From NCBI RefSeq assembly GCF_047663525.1, contig NC_092606.1, forward strand, positions 4,958,501 to 5,022,500: a DNA stretch of 64,000 nucleotides. The letters are read 5' to 3'. Positions 1 to 7,938 of this stretch are shown one piece after another. The position numbers were made by a program, and so were the translations under genes. Positions within the stretch are counted from its first letter, which is position 1, and every line of letters begins with the position of its first letter. The notes beneath the pieces are model-generated. The model was not told where the DNA came from. It did not search any database and saw nothing but the letters and a program-made list of their open reading frames with translations. The DNA is from Anas platyrhynchos. Taxonomy: Eukaryota; Chordata; Aves; Anseriformes; Anatidae.

Positions 1-188
1 AGGAGCCCACCCGTGGGGCAGGTGACGTGGCTCGGCACGGGGTCTGCTCAGCTTGGTCCTCGGAGCTCCGGTGGCACGGGGTCCTGGCAGCCTGGTGGTG
101 GTGCTGCTGCTGCTGCTGCTGCTGTTGGGTGCACGTCCCACCACGGAGAGGCACATTCAGCCCTTTGTTTTTTGTCTCCTGTCTCCAG
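1..188 (+). other. FLOT2: FLOT2 intron (3' part) with a short CTG repeat
   Basis: This is the intron before the first FLOT2 exon in the window. It ends in a pyrimidine-rich tract and a CAG acceptor at 186-188. A (CTG) run of about eight units lies at 100-125. I see no exon here, so the upstream FLOT2 exons (about 74 residues by comparison with the 428-aa human protein) lie off the left edge. Confidence 0.8.
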
Positions 189-2845
189 GTGAAGATAATG
201 ACCGAGAAGGAGCTCCTGGCTGTGGCCTGCGAGCAGTTTTTGGGGAAGAACGTGCAGGACGTGAAGAACGTGGTCCTTCAGACGCTGGAGGGGCATCTGC
301 GCTCCATCCTAGGTGCGGAGGGGCTCTTGCAGCCTTGAGGCAGTGCTTCCTCTGCTGCCCGCAGATGGGACAGCTGAGACGGTTCCTCCCTTGCAGCAGC
401 TGCTGCTGGGTGTCGTGATAAATGAGTTTTCAGTGCCTGCAGTAAGAGATGTCCGAGTCCCCAGGGGTCGCAGGTAGCCTGTGCATGGTGGCTGTGCTTT
501 GGAGATGTCGGCGTGGGCTGAAAAGGCACCGTTGTGCCCAGGCCTGACCTCGTGGTTGGAGAGGTTCTGGACAGTGAGGATGTTGCTGAGCTTAGCCCAG
601 TGCTGCTGTTTTCGTGCTGCTTTTTTCCCCTAATAAAGTGCTTTCCCTGCCCTCCCTCTGCAGGAACCCTGACGGTGGAGCAGATCTACCAGGACAGGGA
701 CCAGTTTGCCAAGCTGGTGCGGGAGGTGGCAGCTCCAGACGTGGGTCGCATGGGCATCGAGATCCTGAGCTTCACCATCAAGGTATGCCCAGGCGAGGGG
801 CATGGGGCTGGGCTGCAGCCAGCCGTGATGTGACACAGGAGCTGAGCCTGGCCCTGTGCCCCTGCTGTAGGTGACTGCAGAGCTGTAGGTGACAACCTAC
901 AGCCCTTTGGGGCTTCCCATGACAGCTCCCGTCCTGCGAGCCCCAAACAGGGCTGGTGGAGCTCAGTGATAGCCCAGCAGGCTGACACGGCCCTTTCTAA
1001 CCTGGCCCTAACAAATGGTGGCTGTGAGCTCCAGCAGGAGGGGAGCGAGATGGAGCAGCTCGTGTGAAATGACCACAGCTTATCTCCTCCTCCCCAGGAT
1101 GTCTACGATAAAGTGGATTACCTGAGCTCCCTGGGGAAGACTCAGACGGCGGCTGTCCGGAGGGATGCAGACATCGGGGTGGCAGAAGCCGAGCGAGACG
1201 CTGGCATTCGGGTGAGTCCCAGGACGTGCTGAGCTTCCCCGCAGCTGCCCGTTGTGCTCCAGCTGCAGGCTCTTGAGCTCTGCTCTCTGTTTGCTCTCCG
1301 CAGGAGGCAGAGTGCAAGAAGGAAATGCTGGATGTCAAGTTCATGGCGGATACCAAAATAGCAGATTCCAGGCGTGCTTTTGAATTGCAGAAAGCTGCCT
1401 TCACCGAGGAGGTCAACATTAAGGTGAGAGGTACCCGACAGCCCGCTGCTGTTCCCTGGTTTGTGGTGGCCTTGGTAGCTCTGGGGCTTTCCAGGTTCCT
1501 TCCTTGTGTGTTAGCAGAGCTAGAGATGGAGACCCCACGTTTCTGCGTGTGCTCCTCACAGCAGATTCCTCTCCTGCCCTGTTTGCAGCAGTTAGGTGGG
1601 ACTAGGAGGAGGTGGAAGGATGGGGAGGGTCACCCAAACTGAGCCCAGAGCTGGCTGTGCTCAAATAATAGCACAGAGAAGGACCCCGAGTCCAGCACTG
1701 GGGACACGGACATGTTCCCTGGGTGGGGACCTGGCCCACAGCAGGAGCCACATCTGGTTTAGAGCCTGCCAAGGGTCCTTGCGTCTGCATCCAGCAGATC
1801 ACAGCCAAGATCCCTTTTCTCCCCTCTCCTGCCTGCAGACTGCGGAGGCCCAGCTGGCCTACGAGCTCCAGAGCGCCCGAGAGCAGCAGAAGATCCGCCA
1901 GGAGGAAATTGAGATCGAGGTGGTGCAGCGCAAGAAGCAGATCGACGTCGAAGAGAAAGAGGTCATCCGGAAGGAGAAGGAGCTCATCGCCACCGTCAAG
2001 CGGCCGGCCGAGGCCGAAGCCTACCGCATCCAGCAGATCGCCGAGGGAGAGAAGTGAGTGAGCCCCCACCTCGTCAGAGGGTCCAATTCTGTCCCCGGCA
2101 AAGTGCTGAGGCCACTTCTGGAGGGGACACACGGAGCTGAGGGAGGGAGGGCAGCCGGGTGAGGGCTGCGGGGGTCCCGGCTGCTGGAGGGCTTGGCTTT
2201 CCCTCTGCAGGGTGAGGCAAGTCCTCATGGCTCAGGCAGAGGCAGAAAAGATCCGCAAGCTGGGAGAAGCGGAGGCCTTTGTGATCGAGGCCATCGGGAT
2301 GGCAGAGGCCGAGGGGATGAAGCTGAAGGCCGAAGCTCTGCAGCGCTACGGGGAGGCCGCCCAGCTGGCGCTGGTGCTGGATGCGCTGCCCGAGGTGAGG
2401 AGGGGGCGGCTCTGCCCTGCTCCGGGTGAGAGGTGTTGAGTTCCCGGGCTGGGAACACGCACACAGGGTCCTCACCCTCCTTCCTTCCCCAGATCGCGGC
2501 CAAAGTGGCTGCTCCCCTCTCCAAAGTGGACGAGATCGTTGTTCTCAGCGGGGAGAGCAGCACCACCACGTCCGAGGTGAACCGCCTGCTCGCCGAGATC
2601 CCCGCCTCCGTGCGTGCCATCACCGGCGTGGACCTCACGAAGGTGAGCCAGGGACCCCCAGCTGGCAACCCCTGCGGCTCTCGGGGTGCTGGGACTCACC
2701 CTAAATTCTTGAGGCTTCTGGGGAGCCTCGTGCCCCAGCGCTGTTCAGTGCAGCTCCCTGCCTCCTCTCCACCAGCCCTAACAGCTTCTCTCTTCCCCTC
2801 CTGCAGATTCCCCTGATCCAGAAAGCCACCGGGGCCCAGGCATGA
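189..2845 (+). CDS. FLOT2: Flotillin-2, C-terminal 354 residues (5' exons outside window)
   Basis: Flotillin-2 is a scaffold of cholesterol-rich membrane microdomains; it oligomerises with flotillin-1 on the cytoplasmic face of plasma membrane and endosomes. Coding exons read from splice sites are 189-312, 664-782, 1098-1211, 1304-1423, 1839-2053, 2211-2394, 2493-2642 and 2807-2845. The phases close exactly and give 354 codons plus a TGA stop. The first exon opens with [20 protein letters not shown], the later part of the SPFH/band-7 domain. Exons from 1839 on encode the flotillin coiled coil, rich in charged heptads and EA repeats ([17 protein letters not shown]). The end reads [12 protein letters not shown]. 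The human protein has 428 residues and VKIM falls near residue 75, so the total length looks conserved. No frameshift is seen. Family identity is certain from recall of the human protein; exon borders rest on GT-AG sites and frame. Confidence 0.97.
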
Positions 2846-4135
2846 GGCCCGAAGCTAGTGAAGAGCCCTCCCCGTTCTGCACTTCGACATCGACTGCCTT
2901 TAACACTCGGGAATTCCTTTTCTATCAAAGACAATCGGAGTTTTCGTTTTTAAGCTCTGGTGCCTTATTTTTGTAGGGCCAGAAGGATGCATGCTCAGCC
3001 AGCCACTCTTTCTTTCTTCCAAAGGGTGGGAGGAGATTTATTTTGTAACCAACCATGTATTGGATCTGGCCGGCCTTTGGCCCCCCCCGACCCCGCAGTC
3101 ACTCCTGGCAGCTTGTCTGGTGCTGCCTCGCTGTTCTCTGGCCTCGGGCGGCCACCCCAAAAGACTCAGCAGGACGCCTGAAGCTGTAGGAAGAGAACAG
3201 CCAGGCCCTCCCCTGGGCTCCCTGCCCTCCCACAGCGACCCTCCCGACCCCTGCTGCTGCCCACTGCCTGTTTTTATGGCTAGCTTTCTTTGTCTGGCCC
3301 GCGGGGGCCCTGCTGTGCCACCAGGCCCTGTCCTGCCTGGGCAGGGCTCCCCGGAGGTGGCAGTCACACCCCGGATAGGGTGGCACCGGGGCACTGCTAG
3401 GGGACGGTGCCCGCTCCCCTGCTGCCTTCCCTCAGGGATTTTCCTCCTGGGATCTCGCTCAGCCCCGAGCCAGCTCCCTCGGCTGCCGTGCCCCTTCCCC
3501 AGCAGGGCACACAAAGGTTCCCCAGCTCAGGGACCCCCGCAGGGTGGCCGTGCTGCAGGGCCAGGCAGGCTTAGGGGTGGTTTGGATCCCCTCCCAGCCC
3601 TGCAAGAATCCCAAAAAGTAGCGTGGTGCCAAAGCTGCTCCATCCTGAAAGGGAGGCAGAACTGCTCAGGCTGCTGTCCCCAAGTGCCACCGTGCATCTC
3701 GTGCACTGCAGGGAGGACGTTCCCTCTCTGGCACCACAGCCCCTGCAGCTGGCCTGGGGACCAGTGCTCCTGCAACCCCCCTTGTCCCCAAAAGCTCAGT
3801 CCCCTGGTGTCTTTTGGCCAGTGGCTTTGCTGTCCCCGCTGCCAGCGTGAAAACGTCCGTTCTGTGTGTGTCCCCACAGTGCCTGCCACCACCCCGTGCC
3901 CTGTCCCCATCCCTCTCGCCGCCTGTGGTGTGGGTGTAGCCAACAAATGTGTCCATAAAAACCCCATCTGGGGGCGGTCCCTCCACAACCTCCTTCACCC
4001 CCAGCTCGGTGCCACCCCAATTTGTGGCAGGGGGGTGAGGGGACCCCTGCCCCGGTGATGCCACAGGTACTGGCCAGTCCCTTTGCTGGGGTGACCTGCT
4101 GTGGGGCCAGCAGCGCCCTGTCCCTTCTATGGGGC

Positions 4136-4152
4136 GGGGGGGGGGGGGGGGG
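4136..4152 (+). repeat. G17 homopolymer
   Basis: A run of 17 G residues just before the first candidate GATA site. It could form a G-quadruplex on the plus strand and is a likely place for length error in assembly. Confidence 0.9.
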
Positions 4153-4158
4153 CCGGCC

Positions 4159-4235
4159 TTATCAGCCCCCGACTCGTGGCCACCGGCCCCGATCTGGCAC
4201 TCGCCGGCGGGCGTGCCGGGCAGGGCGCCCTATCT
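4159..4235 (+). promoter_or_regulatory. Candidate distal GATA element upstream of miR-144/451
   Basis: Two consensus WGATAR sites on the minus strand (TTATCA at 4159-4164 and CTATCT at 4230-4235) lie about 2.3 kb upstream of the miR-144 hairpin, at the end of FLOT2. In mouse the miR-144/451 pair is known to be driven by GATA-1 from an element about 2.8 kb upstream. The match in distance and motif suggests the same kind of element, but two six-base motifs can occur by chance. Confidence 0.35.
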
Positions 4236-4278
4236 GCATGTGCGTGTGCATGCCTGCGCCGTGTCACTGCTGTGCGAT

Positions 4279-4284
4279 AATAAA
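4279..4284 (+). terminator. FLOT2: Candidate FLOT2 poly(A) signal
   Basis: A canonical AATAAA hexamer in a GC-rich setting, about 1.43 kb after the FLOT2 stop codon. It is the first canonical signal on the plus strand after the gene. Use of this site has not been shown. Confidence 0.5.
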
Positions 4285-4924
4285 AACCTTGTCACCACGT
4301 GCCCCAGATCCCAAATTGTGTCTCCTGTCCCCGTCCCCCTGGACTGGAGGCTTCGCCCTCCCGGCAGCCGGTGCGTGGCCGGCCGTGGGGTGGGCTGCTT
4401 GGGTGCTGCGGGACCCTGCTCGGGCTGGGTGTTCCTGCTGGCATCGGGGCTCGTGGTCCCAATTTGTGGTCCCAATTTGTGCTGCCCCTGCAGAGATCGG
4501 GGTCTCTCTGCCATCACCGCGTCCCCACAGCCTCCTCGTCCCATCCCCAGGGCTGCTCTGTTTGGGCCTGAGGCCTCATCCCATTCCTGCACCACTCCAT
4601 CCATGTCACCACCGTTACCCCACGGAGTTGAGCACTGTGGGGACACCAATGACACCACAAGGCCCCCCTGTCCCCAGCAGCTCCCCCCACCGCTGTCCCC
4701 AGTGTCCCCGAGCAGCCCCAGGCCGCGGCCGGGCCTTGCCCACGAGGCCTTGTGAGGAAAATGGAGAAAAACTTTCAGCAAGGCCTGGAGGGACGGGATA
4801 AGGGATAAAGGTTTTAAACTGCAGCAGGGTGGGTTTGATGGGATGTAAGGAAGGGGTTTTTGGGGCTGAGGGACAGGGACAGGACCCTCGGAGATGTTTG
4901 TGCCCTGTCCCTGGCAGTGATGGA

Positions 4925-5034
4925 GGCCTGGTTAGATGGGGCTTGGAGTGAAAGGTGTCCCTGTCCCTGTCCCTATCCTTTGTCCCGGTGGCCTTTAAGG
5001 ATCCCTTCTGACCCCAAATATTCCATGATTCTGT
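4925..5034 (+). mobile_element. CR1 LINE 3'-end remnant
   Basis: The segment carries degraded landmarks of the avian CR1 3' end in order: CCTGGTTAGATGGGGCTTGG, then AAGGTGTCCCTGTCCCTG, then TTTAAGGATCCCTTCTGACC, and finally CCATGATTCTG, which resembles the terminal ATTCTATG repeat. Orientation is plus with the 3' end on the right. It is strongly 5' truncated, as most CR1 copies are, and clearly old. No protein remains. Confidence 0.75.
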
Positions 5035-6362
5035 CCCCTGGCACCCCTTTGCTGGTGGACAGCAGGGTGGCTCTGCCCCCCTCAGCACACCTATGGGGAC
5101 AGTGACAGCCAGCAATGGGGGCTCCGTCCTGCTGCCTCCTGTGGGGCAGCCGCAGCCCCCTCACGCCCCCAGCCCCTCTGTGTCCCCCCAGGGGCACCGG
5201 CTGGCCCCTGTCCCATGTCCTCCCCCCTCCATCGGGGTGGCTCTGCTGATAGGGAGGGTGGGGACGGCTCGGTGGCTCCTTATCTGCAGCCAGGCGCTGC
5301 CCTGAGCACCACGGGGGGGCTGCAGCAGCCGGGGCCCCCCCCCCATCGGCTCCTCAGTGCTGGTCTGGGGGCTGCTGGGGACCCCCTGGTCCTGCTCGGT
5401 GCTGTGGGGTGTGGGGACATGGGGCAGGGCTGTCCTCTTGTGCCACGGGCGCTGAGCGAGCAGCGGGGCTGGAAGGGATGGGGACGCTTTGGTGAAGTCC
5501 CTGCTTGGGGTTTTGGGGTGTCTGGGGAGTCCTACAGCCCCCCCAGGACCCCTGGGTCACAGCGAGGGGCAAAGAGAGCAGGGGACAACCCCTGGTTGTC
5601 CCCAAATCCTGGTGGCCTCGTGCTGGGCCTGGCCGTGGCAGCACAGGTGACGCTGCCCCAATTTCTGTCACCACACGGAGGGGACAGCAGGTCTGGGGGA
5701 CACCTCGCACCCCAGGGCAGGGTCCCCAGCAGCCATGGCTGCTGCTTATCGGGGTGCCCACGCAGACGGGGACTTATCGTGTCCCCACAGGTGGCTTCCA
5801 GGAATGCCAGCGCGTCCCTGCCCCGCCACCACAAACACCCGGGCATGGCGCTGGCCCCGTGGGGACACACGGGGTTTGGGGACACGCATGGCCTGGGGAC
5901 ACGGACAGCCATGGTCCTGCACGGGGAGGTGACACGGCCCTCTTGGGGACACGTGGCTGAGGGATTTGTCCCTCAGGGAACCGTATGTGACACGGGGACC
6001 ACATGCGGCTGGGGGGTGGCCCAGCACCCCTGTCCCCATGGGGCTGCCACCCCCAACACCCACAGCCCACCCCCTGGGCACCAGTTTGCAACCAGTAGCT
6101 CCCAGTTTAGGGGTGCACAAGCCACAGATGGAGCACAGAGGGGGGCTCACAGTGGCCACCCCATTGCCTTCAACACAAAGTAGCCCCCCAGGAGCCCCCT
6201 GTCCTTGTGTCCCCAACGTGTCAAAGCCTCACCAGGCTGGCACGGAGCTGCTGGGGGGGACCGAGCCCCCCCACACCCCACTGAGGGGGGGTGAAGGGGT
6301 TATGGGGCCGCCCCCGCTGTGCCCTGCAGATTCGAGATATGCAGATGAGCCTCGGCAGCTCC
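5035..6362. other. Intergenic GC-rich spacer between FLOT2 and miR-144/451
   Basis: No gene is recognisable on either strand. From about 5640 to 6010 the words GGGGACAC and GGGGACACG recur irregularly, a degenerate minisatellite-like texture that produces several long chance open frames. The GATA pair listed separately is the only regulatory candidate I could pick out. Confidence 0.7.
5247..5285 (+). promoter_or_regulatory. Paired GATA motifs, candidate miR-144/451 enhancer
   Basis: TGATAG at 5247-5252 and TTATCT at 5280-5285 (AGATAA on the other strand) sit 33 bases apart in a short moderately GC-rich patch, about 1.25 kb upstream of pre-miR-144. A CTG lies close to each GATA core, resembling the E-box-half/GATA pairs bound by TAL1-GATA1 complexes, though not at the usual spacing. 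This is motif evidence only. Confidence 0.35.
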
Positions 6363-6369
6363 TATAAAT
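6363..6369 (+). promoter_or_regulatory. TATA box of the miR-144/451 primary transcript
   Basis: A TATAAAT element sits about 150 bases upstream of the miR-144 5' arm in an otherwise G+C-rich setting. It predicts transcription starting around 6390-6400. Together with the poly(A) signal at 6842 it would define a primary transcript under 500 nt. The box is seen directly; its use as a promoter is inferred from position. Confidence 0.6.
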
Positions 6370-6505
6370 CGGGGGCAGAGCCGGCACCCCACAGAACCAG
6401 CGGGGTGGGGGGCCCGGCAGCACCCCGCCAGGTGGGTGCCAGCAGCAGGGGGACCCCCCTGTGCTCATGGGGGGGGACAAGACCCTATTCTCCTCTGCTC
6501 CCGCC

Positions 6506-6584
6506 GCCCCGGGCTGGATATCATCGTATACTGTAAGTTGGCTATGAGACACTACAGTATAGATGATGTACTCCCCCGGGCTGC
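6506..6584 (+). ncRNA. MIR144: pre-miR-144 hairpin
   Basis: MicroRNA precursor of the erythroid miR-144/451 cluster. The 5' arm product lies at 6516-6538 (starting GGATATCATC) and the 3' arm guide at 6553-6572 (TACAGTATAGATGATGTACT), which matches vertebrate miR-144-3p exactly as I recall it. The two arms pair along their length with one bulged base (G at 6526), and the loop region reads TTGGCTATGAGACA. A CCCGGG pair at 6508-6513 and 6575-6580 closes the base. miR-144 is known to repress targets such as NRF2 in red cells. It lies 153 bases upstream of miR-451 on the same strand, consistent with one primary transcript. Confidence 0.97.
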
Positions 6585-6710
6585 ACCCCGCCACCGCAAC
6601 GAGAAGACCGCGACGCGGGACACGGAGGGGACGGGGAATTGGGGTGGGGGGGATTTAGGGATTTTCGGGGCACCCCAAGTGTGTGGGGCAGCGCTGGATG
6701 CAGCCAGGGA

Positions 6711-6783
6711 ACGCGGCCGGCGGGGAAACCGTTACCATTACTGAGTTTAGTAATGGTAATGGTTCTGCCGCCGGCCGGGCACG
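6711..6783 (+). ncRNA. MIR451: pre-miR-451 hairpin (Dicer-independent, AGO2-sliced)
   Basis: The mature miR-451 spans 6726-6747 and begins AAACCGTTACCATTACTGAG, identical to the known vertebrate sequence. The mature strand runs into the small loop (about GAGTTT, 6743-6748), and the 3' arm AGTAATGGTAATGGTT completes the short stem. This is the architecture that is too short for Dicer and is cut by AGO2 before trimming. The lower stem is unusual: GGCCGGCGG at 6715-6723 pairs perfectly with CCGCCGGCC at 6768-6776, giving a 9-bp all-G/C clamp, whereas the human lower stem is weaker. miR-451 supports red-cell maturation. Confidence 0.98.
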
Positions 6784-6841
6784 CGGCACGGCTCGGCACG
6801 GACCCGCAGATGGAGCCCCCCCCCGGAATGGGTTTGGGGGC

Positions 6842-6847
6842 AATAAA
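6842..6847 (+). terminator. Poly(A) signal downstream of miR-451
   Basis: AATAAA lies 60-65 bases after the miR-451 hairpin and is followed within about 30 bases by a GT-rich stretch (GGGTTTCCTTCTCTTTGTGT), the usual arrangement of a cleavage and polyadenylation site. It would end the miR-144/451 primary transcript well before ERAL1. Confidence 0.6.
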
Positions 6848-6999
6848 GGCGCTTGCGGCACCACGGCTCTGGGTTTCCTTCTCTTTGTGTGCCCCCAGGG
6901 TGCTGGGGTCTGCTGGGGCTCCGGGGCGTGGGGTGGGACAGGGCGCCCTGCGGGGAATTTGGGTGCAGGGGGTGCGGGCAGGGTGCTGGGAGAACTGGG

Positions 7000-7195
7000 G
7001 TGTGTCACAGGGGGCACTGGGGAGCACTGGGGGGCACTCTAAGGGGCACTGGGGGGCACTGTAAAGGGCACTGGGGAGCACTGGGAGGCACTGGGGTGTG
7101 TTGTGGGAGACTTGGAGAGCACTGGGGTGCAGTGGGGCACTGGGGTGCATTGCAGGAGGGAATTGGGAGCGCTGGGGCTCACTGGGGAGCACTGA
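7000..7195. repeat. Degenerate GGGGCACTGGGGAGCACT-type minisatellite
   Basis: Short units built from GGGGCACTGGGG and GGAGCACTGGG recur irregularly. This looks like the older flank of the cleaner arrays that follow at 7218 and 7575. There is no coding potential; the long frames here only reflect the repeat. Confidence 0.75.
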
Positions 7196-7217
7196 GGGGA
7201 ATGGGCTGGGCTGCAGG

Positions 7218-7500
7218 GGGTACTGGGATGGACTGGGGGGTGCTGCAGGGGGTACTGGGATGGATTGGGGTGCACTGGGATGGACTAGGGACTGCTTCAG
7301 GGGGTACTGGGATGGATTGGGGTGCACTGGGCTGGACTGGGGAATGCTGCAGGGGGTACTGGGCTGGACTGGGGTGCACTGGGCTGGACTGGGGAGCGCT
7401 GCAGGGGGTACTGGGCTGGACTGGGGTGCACTGGGCTGGACTGGGGAGTGCTGCAGGGGGTACTGGGCTGGACTGGGGTGCACTGGGATGAACTGGGAGG
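7218..7500. repeat. Minisatellite, about 52-bp unit, roughly five copies
   Basis: The unit reads roughly ACTGGGCTGGACTGGGGTGC, then a second ACTGGGCTGGACTGGGG, then a spacer of the type AGTGCTGCAGGGGGT. The last three copies are nearly identical and the first ones carry GGATGG variants. The repeat gives artificial open frames on both strands (TGLDWGALG-like repeats on plus, SPVHPSPAQYPLQ-like on minus) that should not be called genes. Confidence 0.85.
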
Positions 7501-7574
7501 GTGCAGCAGAAGGCAGGGGACTGCATGGCAGAAGACACAGAGCACACTGGGGTGCACCGGGCTGTGTGGCAGGG

Positions 7575-7655
7575 GACACTGGGAGCACTGGGCGCACTGG
7601 GAGCACTGGGCGCACTGGGAGCACTGGGTGCACTGGGAGCACTGGGAGCACTGGG
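7575..7655. repeat. Minisatellite, 10/20-bp unit GGAGCACTGGGCGCACTGG
   Basis: About four copies of a 20-bp unit alternating GGAGCACTGG with GCGCACTGG or GTGCACTGG. It ends just before the GC-box cluster of the ERAL1 promoter. Confidence 0.85.
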
Positions 7656-7699
7656 CGCTCCTGCAACACACGGAGCGGCCGGCAGGGGGCGCTCCACCA

Positions 7700-7938
7700 C
7701 AAGCCCCGCCCACTCCTTTAAGCCCCGCCCATTCCGTTTAAGCCCCGCCCACCCCACCCCCACCCCCTCCCGCCCATTTTAACCCCGCCCGCCAGCCTCC
7801 CGCTTCCTTCCCACAACCCCTAGCGGCGCAGCGCGGCGCTCTGCCCCACCCCCTCCCCGTCTCTATGCTCCCCGCCCCCTCTCAGCCAATGGGCGCGGGC
7901 GGCGGCGGCATTCCCGCCCTGCCCCGCGGCGGGGCAAG
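7700..7938 (+). promoter_or_regulatory. ERAL1: ERAL1 promoter: repeated GC boxes plus CCAAT box
   Basis: Four copies of CCCCGCCC occur at 7704, 7723, 7743 and 7783, three of them preceded by TTTAA, at spacings of 19, 20 and 40 bases. They are followed by a CCAAT box at 7886-7890 (AGCCAATGGG) about 50 bases before the start codon. There is no TATA box. This is a typical housekeeping arrangement of Sp1/KLF and NF-Y sites, with the 5'UTR probably starting between 7890 and 7930. Confidence 0.65.

Larger units (their letters stand above)
2846..4300 (+). other. FLOT2: FLOT2 3'UTR (probable extent)
   Basis: Sequence downstream of the FLOT2 stop codon, with no other gene on either strand. The only canonical poly(A) hexamer in the interval is AATAAA at 4279-4284, so the longest 3'UTR would be about 1.45 kb. 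A weaker CATAAA-like site near 3954 could end a shorter form. Long open frames here are GC-rich chance frames without family similarity that I recognise. The end point is inferred. Confidence 0.6.

Noticed and set aside
2991-4058. 355-codon frame in the FLOT2 3'UTR
   Set aside because: GC-rich, Pro/Cys-rich composition without domain or start context; lies within UTR.
4793-4810. GGATAAGG/GGATAAAG words as further GATA sites
   Set aside because: The base before GATA is G, not A or T, so they fail the WGATAR consensus.
6542-7763. Long open frames (up to 386 codons) across the miR-451/ERAL1 spacer on the minus strand
   Set aside because: They translate the minisatellite (repeated Pro/Ser/Gln blocks) and even read through the antisense of the miR-451 hairpin. 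No start context, splice sites or family likeness.
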